Assembly (NCBI RefSeq): GCF_000210295.1
Contig: NC_026736.1
Location: 1,390,022-1,454,021, forward strand
Direction: 5' to 3'
From: Trypanosoma brucei gambiense DAL972
Lineage: Eukaryota; Euglenozoa; Kinetoplastea; Trypanosomatida; Trypanosomatidae
DNA length: 64,000 bases
Part shown: in pieces, positions 56,218-64,000 of the stretch
Layout: every line of letters begins with the position of its first letter
How positions within the stretch are numbered: the first letter of the stretch is position 1
Translations under genes and position numbers: made by a program
The notes under the pieces: generated by a model
The model's database searches: none
Told to the model about the DNA's origin: nothing
The model's input: only the letters and a program-made list of their open reading frames with translations

Positions 56218-59079
56218 ATGTCGCGTGTTACCCTTTCCGCATCTCGCATGGAGAAAATAGTTAACGCATGGAGGAAAGTCCCTGATGCAGCGGAAGGTTG
56301 TTCAGTTATGTGTTGTGTATTTGGTGCGCTTACGCCTGAGACACTTGAAAACCAACGTGGGCAGGCAATGCTGCAATACCTTTTTACGTCGCTGAATACT
56401 GTGTGCAACGCTGCCTTGTTCTTTTCCTTTGATAAGCTACTGGTTGTACATTCCAACCTCAATGTTGAGCTGCCGCCCTCATCAGAGAGCTTTACCTACG
56501 CTTCTGCAACGTTGGACGAGAAGTTTGGTGAGATTCTCGCAGCATTTGTTGCTGATGCAAAAGTTGGAGTGTGTCAAAAGGAGTTGAACATACAAGAGGG
56601 TGATTTTGCACCAAAGCTAATTTCAGTCGTTCGAGAAATTGTTCCCGCTGAGCGTACGGTTGAAGTTGGACCCCTTCTGGGTGAGTTCCTTTTTGTGAAG
56701 GACGAGGCAGCACTTTCCTGTGTGGAGAAAGCGGCAGGACTTTGTAACGCTATATTCCGCCGCTCCGCCCGCGGGATGATTGAGTCGGAAATGCAAAAGA
56801 GTAATCCTAAAACACTGAGCGCCTTGCGGGAGCAGTTAACGAAAACCCTCGAGGCACCAAATACCGTCATGGGTTTGGAAACACTTGATGTCTCTCAGTT
56901 CTCAATTGCGTCCGGTTTGACACCATGTATTATGCACCGTGGGACTTATAATCCTCAAATTAGTGTCACAGAGGTGAGTACCCAACCGCTGCGGAGTGAT
57001 GTCATCGTCGTCCGATACGGATTGAAGAATTGCGGCTACACCGCTTTCATCGCCCGTACGCTCATCTCGGAACGAAATGCCCCAAGCAACGTGAAGGACG
57101 TCTACAAGTTTGTGTACAACGTAACCGAAAAACTGTTAGAGCACCTTCGTGTGGGGACGCGTCTCAGTGCCGTGCATGAAGAAGTAATGAAGTATGCAAC
57201 CACTACAAACGAAGCTCTTGCGAAGCACCTTCCCAAGTCTTTGGGTTTCTCGACTGGATTGTTGGTGCTTGAGGCACGCGGGACAATATCTCAGAAAGGA
57301 ACTGCAACAGTTGAAGACGGAATGGCTTTTGTAACTCGGGTTACTCTCGAAGGGGTGCCGGATGGTGAAGGCGGTACATTCGACGTGGAGCTGTCCGACA
57401 CAGTCACAGTAAAAGGTGGCGCTGCACAACTCAACACCAAAACATCACGTAAGCTTGAGGAGGTCCTCTACGATGACAGTGCAGAAGAGGAAACTGCATT
57501 CGAAACAAGTGCGCGGGACTTAAATAAGATAACACGGCAAGGACAGAGTAGCGTTCCACTACTCTCGCGGGAATCGGCACGAGAGGAAAAACTCAAGACG
57601 CTTTTAAGGGAACTACATGCGGAGTTGGCCGCGGCTGGTGGGAAAAAAGCCAAAACTGCCGTCTCAGAAGAGTTTCGTACGTACGAAATTGCACGTCTTT
57701 CCTACGGCGACGTCATTCCTTACGCGAATGAAACGTCGTTCCCGGATGTGGCGCGTGGTGGTGGCATTTATGTAGACGCGGAAAAGGAGGTGGCGTTCTT
57801 TCCCGTATGCGGGGGTGTGGCGGCGTTTCATGTCTCGACCATAAGTCGAGTTGACGTGAAGTTTGAAGGGGACCAAGTGGCGGGTATTTTCTCATTTCAT
57901 TCGCTTCAGGAAGGAAATATCGCCTACCGTTTGAACCGCACTAAAATATTCGTCAAAGAGCTGACGTACCGTGCGCGCCGTGACATCTTCACCGATGTGA
58001 AGATTGCCATTCAGGGTATTCAGCAACGCATCAAAAATAGAGATACGGAGCGACGCCGTGTTTCATTGAATGCTGGAGGTGCTCAGCTGCAAACAGTTCC
58101 TGATGCGATTCGGCTTCCACAGGTAAAGATTCGACCCCCAGCGACAACAGGACGTTATAACAAAGAATGCATTGGAAACTTGGAGATTCATCGGAATGGA
58201 TTGCGCTTTTCATATATTGGTGGGGCACCAATTGACATGCATTTTGAAAACATCAAGCATGTTATATTCCAACCCGCTGTCAATGCTGTTCGGGTTATTT
58301 ACCACATCACCTTGAAGAAGGGTGTGGAGATTGCCCGGAAGAGTGTGGATGAGGTTCAGTTCGTTGCGGAGGTTATGGAAAGCAGCGAAACTGTTATGGC
58401 TGCGCGAAAAGGGTATGAAGAGGAAATTGCAGCGGAAGAGCGTGAACTTATGCGCATCAGTGACACAAACAAACAATTCCTGAAGTTTGCTCAGGCCGTT
58501 GAAAGGGTCAGCATGATCAAAACGCAAATACCTGCTAGCAATTTTTCCTTTGAAGGCGTTCATGCCAAGGGCTTAACAACATTCAAAGCCAATCGCGAAG
58601 TGTTATGGGCGATTATGGACCGGCCTCCGTTTACACAGCGTGTGGAGGATATCGAGGTTGTGTCGCTTGAGCGCGTTATACCTGGTGGATCCACTTTTGA
58701 TGTGAACCTTATTTTCAAGGACTACAACAAACCGCCGGCGAGCATCACCACAATACCTCGTAGCAGCCTAGAGTCTCTAAAAGACTGGTGTCTTGCAGCG
58801 CGACTTTACTACATGGAGACGAGCGTTAATCCAAACTGGAAGGTGGTACTGAAAACAATTATCGAAGACGAAGATTGGGATCCGTGGAGGCCAGGAGCCG
58901 GTTGGGCAGTACTCAATGATGATTTCGAGGGAGATGAAGAAGCCTCTGAAGACTCTGATTCAGATGATTCCACTTATGTTGAAGAAGAAGATGAAACCGA
59001 TGAGACGGGGAGTTCCTTTCTTGACGATGAGGAGAGTGAACCCGAGTCCATGACGAAGAGGACAGTGAAAGTGTGTTGA
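56218..59079 (+). CDS. SPT16: FACT histone chaperone subunit SPT16, C-terminus frame-broken
   Basis: SPT16 with POB3 forms FACT, which handles H2A-H2B and H3-H4 during transcription; in T. brucei FACT is linked to silencing of VSG expression sites. The 953-residue frame has the N-terminal aminopeptidase-like domain (about 1-430), a charged linker, the middle domains (FVKELTYRARRDIFTDVKIAIQGIQQR-like; CIGNLEIHRNGLRFSYIG) and WDPWRPGAGWAVLNDD before the acidic tail. The frame ends TKRTVKVC after the acidic region, without the usual basic end. That end is encoded directly downstream in another frame to 59285 (LSWDEMERRAEQ; RPRKRPR), so a one-base difference near 59040-59058 probably truncates it. 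It is otherwise of normal length (human 1,047). Confidence 0.92.
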   Translation: MSRVTLSASRMEKIVNAWRKVPDAAEGCSVMCCVFGALTPETLENQRGQAMLQYLFTSLNTVCNAALFFSFDKLLVVHSNLNVELPPSSESFTYASATLDEKFGEILAAFVADAKVGVCQKELNIQEGDFAPKLISVVREIVPAERTVEVGPLLGEFLFVKDEAALSCVEKAAGLCNAIFRRSARGMIESEMQKSNPKTLSALREQLTKTLEAPNTVMGLETLDVSQFSIASGLTPCIMHRGTYNPQISVTEVSTQPLRSDVIVVRYGLKNCGYTAFIARTLISERNAPSNVKDVYKFVYNVTEKLLEHLRVGTRLSAVHEEVMKYATTTNEALAKHLPKSLGFSTGLLVLEARGTISQKGTATVEDGMAFVTRVTLEGVPDGEGGTFDVELSDTVTVKGGAAQLNTKTSRKLEEVLYDDSAEEETAFETSARDLNKITRQGQSSVPLLSRESAREEKLKTLLRELHAELAAAGGKKAKTAVSEEFRTYEIARLSYGDVIPYANETSFPDVARGGGIYVDAEKEVAFFPVCGGVAAFHVSTISRVDVKFEGDQVAGIFSFHSLQEGNIAYRLNRTKIFVKELTYRARRDIFTDVKIAIQGIQQRIKNRDTERRRVSLNAGGAQLQTVPDAIRLPQVKIRPPATTGRYNKECIGNLEIHRNGLRFSYIGGAPIDMHFENIKHVIFQPAVNAVRVIYHITLKKGVEIARKSVDEVQFVAEVMESSETVMAARKGYEEEIAAEERELMRISDTNKQFLKFAQAVERVSMIKTQIPASNFSFEGVHAKGLTTFKANREVLWAIMDRPPFTQRVEDIEVVSLERVIPGGSTFDVNLIFKDYNKPPASITTIPRSSLESLKDWCLAARLYYMETSVNPNWKVVLKTIIEDEDWDPWRPGAGWAVLNDDFEGDEEASEDSDSDDSTYVEEEDETDETGSSFLDDEESEPESMTKRTVKVC

Positions 59080-59285
59080 GTTGGGACGAAATGGAGCGTC
59101 GTGCGGAGCAGCATGACCGGCAGCGCGGATACGGCTCTGATGATGATGATCGGCCTCGCAAGAGACCCCGCACGTCTTCAGGCGCTTCCAGCAACCGAAG
59201 GCCGCATCCGCCTCCACAACTCCCAAAAAAGCAGAGTCGGTTGCCTCCTATGGGATCAGCAGTGCCGCCACCGCGCCGGTTTTAG
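59040..59285 (+). pseudogene. Displaced C-terminal exon-like piece of SPT16
   Basis: From 59040 the frame zero register is open until the TAG at 59283-59285. It reads an acidic stretch (HDEEDSESV), then LSWDEMERRAEQHDR, which matches the conserved WDELE..A..ADRE end of SPT16, and a basic nuclear-localisation-like RPRKRPR. It overlaps the end of the annotated SPT16 frame and has no ATG of its own in a sensible place (nearest in-frame ATG at 59091), so it is best read as the lost tail. Confidence 0.75.
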
Positions 59286-60077
59286 TTGGGGTAGAGATGA
59301 AGAGGGAAATATAGAAACAATTAAACGGGCAAGAACGAGGGGGACGAAAGCGTTTTTTTTTTGTCTTGTTAACATTACAAGAGAGAATGAAGAATGTGGT
59401 AAGTAATAGCGTTTGTGACAATCGAAACGGAAGCGGAAAGTGAAATTGAAGAGGAAATGTTCCTTTTTATCACGCCATTTCTTTCACACCTGTTGCCTGC
59501 CCTTTCGTACATCATAGAGTAAGAAACCGCTGAGGGAGCTGCCAAATGCGGTGCCTCGAAGGGGCACTTCTTTTTTTTTAATTTTTGTCAGCTTCTCAGC
59601 TTCTTTCCGTTTTGTGGACGAACACTTCTCCTGCTGCGACACTTGTTCGGCAGCTGAAGCATCAAACGTTTTGTTTTTCTTTATTGAGCCTTTCTCCTTT
59701 TAAACTTACTCCGGGACACTGGCACACATTTCGATTATATTTTTGCGCTTTTCTTGTGAGTACTCTCGTCCTTTTCCTTTCTTCACCTCATTCCTGTTGC
59801 GGCGGCGCATGGAGAAGCTCTTCTTTTTTCTTTTGTGGGAGCTAACAAAGTGATGGAAAGAACCTTCTCGAATTTCGAACGGAAATTGATCGGGAAAGCG
59901 TTTGGCAAAGGCAGGAAAATTGCGTTGAGGTGGTTCTATTATCACTACAATTCAATCGCCCATTTTTTTTTTACCTCTTTTAATTGGTGCGATGTGGTTA
60001 TGCGCTTTCCGCTGCCACGCAAATGATGGTGTTCAACACGTCTTTGACGCAACAGAGGAGGGAAACTCCTTCTTTTT

Positions 60078-60107
60078 TAAACTTTTTTTTTAAAAAAAAG
60101 TTTAAAC
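60078..60107. repeat. Perfect palindrome built on TTTAAAC and T/A runs
   Basis: TTTAAAC followed by a run of T is mirrored by a run of A and GTTTAAA, giving a perfect 15-bp inverted repeat with essentially no loop. Confidence 0.8.
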
Positions 60108-60193
60108 AAATTATTTTTTTTTTCGCACTTCTGGAGTGTGGTGGAGTCCGTGATGGTTTGTTTTATTTTCCTTTATTATTATTAATAATATTA

Positions 60194-60231
60194 TTTTCTT
60201 TTTCCTTATAATATTTTACTTTCCGTAAAAG
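60194..60231 (+). promoter_or_regulatory. Candidate trans-splice signal of the isomerase gene
   Basis: A T-rich tract at about 60194-60207 is followed by AG at 60230-60231 (and 60236-60237), leaving a leader of 9-15 bases before the ATG at 60246. Confidence 0.5.
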
Positions 60232-60245
60232 TTGTAGCGAACATA

Positions 60246-61181
60246 ATGGCTGCAACACCTTACAGGTTTCGGTTGTCTTCACAGTGCAGCCACATAAGGC
60301 GTCATGTGTGTAGACGGTTGATTACACCACAGTTATCTGTGAGGACATGTGCTACGGGAACGGAATCATCAAACGGTGCTCGTCTAATCGAGGTGATGGA
60401 ATCTCCAATTGAGAATATTAAAATTCTTTCCATGAACAACGCTCCAGCGAATGTTCTATCGTCAGCCATGATAAAGGAGATGCTTAGTTCGATCAGTGAA
60501 GTATGCAACCCAGAGAAAGGATGCTGCAAGGGTATCGTGTTAACATCGTCTCTCCCTAATGTGTTTTGTAATGGACTTGATCTTCAATTATTGAGCGATA
60601 AATTGCCTTACGATTCTTTTTCATCCTACTGGAAGCAACTGCAGATGCTTTACATCACTCTCAACACGCTTCCGGTTCCTGTCGTTGCAGCTATAAACGG
60701 AGATGCTACGGGTTTTGGATGTATTATGGCTCTGTCTACTGATTATAGAGTTATGGCCGAGAAAGCAGAAGAGGGGGGAGGCAAACAATTAAAAATTGGT
60801 GTTGATACGGTTCGATGTGGATTGGCAGTTCCACCTTGCTTTGGTGCGGTTGTGGCTCACACGGTTGGATATCGTGCATGTGAAATGTTTCTTCAGCGTG
60901 GTGTGATTCTTTGTGCAGCTGAGGCTGAAAATGCGGGTCTTGTAGATGAAACGGTGGAAAGGGCTGATGAGGTTCTTGTGCGTGCTTTGGATATGGCAGA
61001 AAACCTGTCCGTAGGACCCCCGTGGTCTTTTTGGTTGGTAAAAGACGCTTCACGCAAGGCGTTTATGGCCCCCCTTTGTACGCAAGCCCTTCGTGATGCC
61101 GATTGTGCAAACTTTTACGAGTTTATCAGCAACACGGAGGTGCGACGTGATATGAGAGCGTACATTGCAGGTAGTGCGTAG
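60246..61181 (+). CDS. Mitochondrial enoyl-CoA delta isomerase-like crotonase
   Basis: This 311-residue protein belongs to the crotonase (enoyl-CoA hydratase/isomerase) family and is closest to mitochondrial 3,2-trans-enoyl-CoA isomerase (ECI1), which moves double bonds during beta-oxidation of unsaturated fatty acids. An Arg-rich presequence of about 40 residues (RFRLSSQCSHIRRHVCRRL) indicates mitochondria. The crotonase core begins LIEVMESPIENIKILSMNNAPANVLS, the oxyanion-hole strands are VFCNGLDLQLL and INGDATGFGCIMALSTDYR, and the C-terminus NFYEFISNTEVRRDM matches ECI1. In a gapless alignment from memory, the catalytic Glu of the ECI1 LNETQLG motif is replaced by Thr (VDTVRCG), with an Asp one position earlier, so activity is uncertain. 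Confidence 0.85.
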   Translation: MAATPYRFRLSSQCSHIRRHVCRRLITPQLSVRTCATGTESSNGARLIEVMESPIENIKILSMNNAPANVLSSAMIKEMLSSISEVCNPEKGCCKGIVLTSSLPNVFCNGLDLQLLSDKLPYDSFSSYWKQLQMLYITLNTLPVPVVAAINGDATGFGCIMALSTDYRVMAEKAEEGGGKQLKIGVDTVRCGLAVPPCFGAVVAHTVGYRACEMFLQRGVILCAAEAENAGLVDETVERADEVLVRALDMAENLSVGPPWSFWLVKDASRKAFMAPLCTQALRDADCANFYEFISNTEVRRDMRAYIAGSA

Positions 61182-61201
61182 CGGTTGTTTTTCTTTTGTA
61201 C

Positions 61202-61260
61202 GTGGTTAACCACAACCTACTTGTCTCACATGAACATATATATATATATATATATATGTT
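61202..61260. repeat. Two perfect palindromes in the isomerase 3' region
   Basis: GTGGTTAACCAC at 61202-61213 is a perfect 12-base palindrome. AACATATAT at 61233 opens a perfect 28-base palindrome made of AT units and closing in ATGTT at 61260. The second is partly a microsatellite, so only its closed ends are notable. Confidence 0.8.
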
Positions 61261-61346
61261 TATTTAATTATGTATGATCTCTTATTTTCATATGTTGTGT
61301 GCCATGAAAAATACATTATTTTCCTTTTCTCACGCAAGTTTAAGCA

Positions 61347-61408
61347 GTTTCCCTTTTTTGCTTCGTTTCTTCGTCCCTTTCGTTTGCACCCCATGCGAAC
61401 AACACAAG
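61347..61408 (+). promoter_or_regulatory. Candidate trans-splice signal of the NFX1-type gene
   Basis: Pyrimidines at about 61348-61385 are followed by AG at 61407-61408 (and 61414-61415). The leader to the ATG at 61461 has no ATG. Confidence 0.55.
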
Positions 61409-61460
61409 CCTGTAGACATCTACCGCATACGCGTTAACCATTTGTTTGACACGGCAAATA

Positions 61461-63098
61461 ATGGTGGAAATCACTGAACTCGCAAAAGACATCTCCGAGA
61501 GGTTACGAAATGGGTCTTACGAGTGCGTTATTTGCTCCAACGCGGTTTATCTACGAGATAAACTTTGGTCGTGTACTGTCTGCTACGGTGTTGTGCACAT
61601 GCCGTGCGTAAGATCTTGGGTAAAGGCTCAGGTTGAGGAGCGGGAGAAGCGTGATGCCACTGCTGGTGGTTCCTCCGCTTCTTCTATTTCCCTCAATGAG
61701 TTTCGCTGCCCTATCTGCCAAGCTCTAACACCTGTTTCGGCCGTAGCGGAGTTTAGTTGTTTCTGTGGAAAGGTGTGTAACCCAACTCCGGATCCCTTAC
61801 TTGTCCCTGGTTCATGTGGCGACACATGTGGACGCCGTCGTAAGGACGAGTTGTGTCCCCATGCCTGCGCGCTTATGTGTCATCCAGGTCCTTGTACTCC
61901 ATGTCAACTGACACGTACACAATCATGTTTCTGTGGAAAGACGAGCAAAACTGTGGGGTGCTCTAGTGGAATTCATGGCTTTGAGTGTGAAGGTATTTGT
62001 GGGAAACTGCGTGAGTGTGGAAAGCATAACTGTGGTGTCCCGTGTCATGAAGGGCCTTGTCCCGTGTGCACTATTCTTTCCACAGATTCGTGTTATTGTG
62101 GTGCTACGAAGCGAACTCAGCGCTGTGGCGAAAGCGGGCCGTTTCCATGTGGAAACCCGTGCTCAAAAATTATTGATTGTGGCAACCACCGATGTCTTTC
62201 CAAATGTCATAAGGACGCGTGTGAGCCCTGCTTTCGGACCCCTGAGCGTATGGTATTTTGTCCTTGTGGGAAGGTGCGACTGCAGCAACTGTTGAATTCG
62301 CCCAGGAAATCGTGTTTGGATCCTATTCCCTCCTGCGGGTTGGTGTGTGAAGGTTTTTTACCATGCGGTCATACCTGCTCAGATGTGTGCCACGAAAGTC
62401 CCACATGTCCACCATGCACAAAATTAGTTTCGATGAAATGCGGTTGCGGATCGCAGAATTATCAAATCTACTGCTTTTTCACATATTTGCCACCGGGTGA
62501 ATGGAAAGCCGCCGCTGAAAGGTCCGGTCTCAGTAAGGATAAAATTATTTCTCACTTTCCTCCGGTGTGCAAAAAACCTTGTCGCAAGCATTTATCGTGT
62601 GGTAAACATACGTGCAAAGAGAACTGTTGCACCAATGAGGATCACACATGTTACAAAATCTGTACGAAACGCCTCTCTTGTGGAACGCACAGCTGCGGCC
62701 AATTATGCCATAAAGGTCTCTGTCTGCCATGTTCCGTGGCATCTTATGATCGTCTCTACTGCCGCTGCCGTCGAACTTGGGTGGAGCCTCCGGTGCCATG
62801 TGGAACAAAACCTCCAAACTGCAGTCATGAATGCATCGTTCCCCGTCCTTGTGGGCATCCGGCCAACCACCCGTGTCATATTGAAAACGAATGTCCCGTT
62901 TGTGTTGTTCCCGTTGAGAAGAAGTGCGGCTCGCATGCCACAGTGATTCCATATTATTTACCCTGCTACAGAGAGTCGGTGTCATGTGGTAAGAAGTGTG
63001 GTAAGTTGATGAGCTGCTGTGGAAAACCGTGTGGGAAGATATGCCACACCGGGAAGTGCGAACATAAGTGTCAAACACCATTTCCTGCACTTGAGTGA
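61461..63098 (+). CDS. NFX1-type zinc-finger protein with N-terminal RING
   Basis: This 545-residue, Cys/His-rich protein belongs to the NFX1/NFXL1/shuttle craft family, whose members are nuclear zinc-finger proteins with possible ubiquitin-ligase activity. A RING-CH-like finger lies at about 22-85 (CVICSNAV, CTVCYGVVHMPCVRSWV, CPICQ). From about 100 to 540 there are eight or more NFX1 repeats of the CG..HxC...CH.GPC..C type (CGKHNCGVPCHEGPCPVC, CGNHRCLSKCHKDACEPC, CGTHSCGQLCHKGLCLPC). It ends KICHTGKCEHKC. The R3H domain of vertebrate NFX1 is absent, and it is shorter than most relatives. The start at 61461 is the first ATG after the splice signal. Confidence 0.88.
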   Translation: MVEITELAKDISERLRNGSYECVICSNAVYLRDKLWSCTVCYGVVHMPCVRSWVKAQVEEREKRDATAGGSSASSISLNEFRCPICQALTPVSAVAEFSCFCGKVCNPTPDPLLVPGSCGDTCGRRRKDELCPHACALMCHPGPCTPCQLTRTQSCFCGKTSKTVGCSSGIHGFECEGICGKLRECGKHNCGVPCHEGPCPVCTILSTDSCYCGATKRTQRCGESGPFPCGNPCSKIIDCGNHRCLSKCHKDACEPCFRTPERMVFCPCGKVRLQQLLNSPRKSCLDPIPSCGLVCEGFLPCGHTCSDVCHESPTCPPCTKLVSMKCGCGSQNYQIYCFFTYLPPGEWKAAAERSGLSKDKIISHFPPVCKKPCRKHLSCGKHTCKENCCTNEDHTCYKICTKRLSCGTHSCGQLCHKGLCLPCSVASYDRLYCRCRRTWVEPPVPCGTKPPNCSHECIVPRPCGHPANHPCHIENECPVCVVPVEKKCGSHATVIPYYLPCYRESVSCGKKCGKLMSCCGKPCGKICHTGKCEHKCQTPFPALE

Positions 63099-63549
63099 AT
63101 ATTAACTGACCGTGAAAACTGGAAAAACACGGCAGTGGTGCGGTTGACTGTCGGTGATGGAAGCTGCAGAAGAGAAATAATGTCTGTTTTTTTCGTTGTC
63201 ATCTCACTGAAACATGAATGGGGGGAGAGAGCGGTCCCAACATTTATTTGGGTTTGGTAATGGCATGTCTCTTTTTTGTCGTAACTCAACGCTAACACGT
63301 TTCAGTTGGGGCCAAAATTTTTTGAACCGTGCCAAGGTACACTGGTGACCAGCTTCTCACATCTTCACATGTGGTCGCATTATTGCTGCCCATCTTTTGT
63401 AATCTCCTTACTTATCCACCCTAATACCCTTTGTCTCCTAAATCCACTTGTCACTACACACATTAAGGCTTGAGGTTAACAAAAAAAAAAGAAAATAAAG
63501 CATACCCCATCAGTCATTTACAAATATTTCAAGAGAAAAAAGAGCTTTG
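63099..63549. other. Intergenic spacer
   Basis: The 451-base spacer has several pyrimidine stretches, an A run near 63480 and the splice signal of the last gene. Confidence 0.65.
63386..63467 (+). promoter_or_regulatory. Candidate trans-splice signal of the last gene
   Basis: A long pyrimidine-rich stretch at about 63386-63458 precedes AG at 63466-63467. The leader to the ATG at 63550 has no ATG, which supports the start of the otherwise short, open-ended frame. Confidence 0.5.
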
Positions 63550-64000
63550 ATGATAGAATATGCGTGTGGTTGGCTACACGCGCCTGTCAGTAGTTTCAAC
63601 AGTAGGGGGGAAACCACTTCAAGCAGTGAAGGAGCAACGTGGGGTATCGCATTGGGAAGATTCGGCCCTACCGCCAAGTGTTCTCTTGTGAGAGTACTGG
63701 CAGTGATAGTTTCAGGGTATTATTTTTTTGTTGGTTTATGTTTAGTTAGTGCCGCAAAATGCATATGTACCGACTACTGGTCTATGATCGAGGGTTTAAC
63801 AAACGTAGCGAATGTATCCGAGCTGAGGGAAGTTACCAACCTCACTGACCAGCTTAGATATTCACTCATAGTTGTTTCATGTGTGACTCTGTTCGTTCAT
63901 CTCGCTATTTCTGTTGTCGGAGTGAGGCACATCCGTAGTTTGTTCATGCAACTCGATGCAAATGTCGAGGCGTTGCACCGTGTTGCCGATGCGTTGGCAG
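63550..64000 (+). CDS. Two-pass membrane protein with HAMP-like linker, 3' partial
   Basis: An open frame begins at the ATG at 63550 and runs off the window after 150 codons, so only the N-terminus is seen. A Ser/Gly-rich cytosolic-looking N-terminus (FNSRGETTSSSEG) leads to a first hydrophobic segment at about 47-70 (VLAVIVSGYYFFVGLCLVSAA). A loop of about 35 residues follows, with two N-glycosylation sequons (NVS and NLT), then a second membrane segment (LIVVSCVTLFVHLAISVV). Next comes RHIRSLFMQLDANVEALHRVADALA, which has the spacing of a HAMP helix. Such a layout is typical of membrane receptors ending in a catalytic domain (cyclase, kinase or phosphatase), but that part is outside the window. 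Confidence 0.75.
   Translation, partial: MIEYACGWLHAPVSSFNSRGETTSSSEGATWGIALGRFGPTAKCSLVRVLAVIVSGYYFFVGLCLVSAAKCICTDYWSMIEGLTNVANVSELREVTNLTDQLRYSLIVVSCVTLFVHLAISVVGVRHIRSLFMQLDANVEALHRVADALA

Larger units (their letters stand above)
59286..60245. other. Intergenic spacer before the isomerase gene
   Basis: The 960-base spacer has T runs, a perfect A/T-rich palindrome at 60078-60107, a short ATT/AAT palindrome at about 60172-60191 and the splice signal of the next gene. Frames at 59585-60211 are pyrimidine-rich and lack credible starts. Confidence 0.6.

Overview
The window looks like a trypanosomatid nuclear chromosome, most likely the Trypanosoma brucei group. All confident genes lie on the + strand, none needs a cis-intron, and they are separated by AT-rich, microsatellite-filled spacers. 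Most starts are preceded by a polypyrimidine tract and an AG, as expected for spliced-leader trans-splicing of a polycistronic unit. Several proteins are flagellar (IFT70, IFT27, dynein-2 intermediate chain, an IQCH homologue). From memory the order IFT70-RPB3-IFT27-TrpRS-uL3m-SPT16 fits T. brucei chromosome 3; this was not checked.

Layout. 0-9 kb: RIO1 kinase (5' end outside the window), a small membrane protein, COPII SEC24, and a signal-peptide/coiled-coil/membrane protein. 9-23 kb: a large SNF2 ATPase of ATRX/ARIP4 type, a low-complexity protein, an SR-rich RanBP2 zinc-finger/RRM protein, a PP1 inhibitor-2 homologue and a polytopic membrane protein. 23-34 kb: IFT70, RPB3, IQCH-like and proteasome RPN1. 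34-43 kb: a 1.9 kb gene-free stretch, then a 2,326-residue DOCK-family exchange factor with 32 tandem copies of a 24-bp repeat. 43-51 kb: WDR34/dynein-2 intermediate chain, IFT27, a 110-residue SEN15-like protein, a Qa-SNARE and cytosolic TrpRS. 51-64 kb: an unknown protein, a probable mitochondrial protein, uL3m, SPT16 (frame broken near its C-terminus), a mitochondrial enoyl-CoA isomerase, an NFX1-type zinc-finger protein, and the 5' part of a two-pass membrane protein with a HAMP-like linker that runs off the window.

The genes are mostly housekeeping, as usual for a trypanosome transcription unit, but three IFT/dynein-2 genes plus IQCH fall within about 23 kb. The observations most worth following are the DOCK repeat, the SPT16 frame break, the SEN15-like small gene, the isomerase without the expected catalytic Glu, perfect inverted repeats just downstream of several stop codons, and places where splice signals and start codons disagree. 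Starts given are in-frame ATGs; where a frame is open further upstream without an ATG, the ATG was used. Comparisons with other families are from memory, with no database search.
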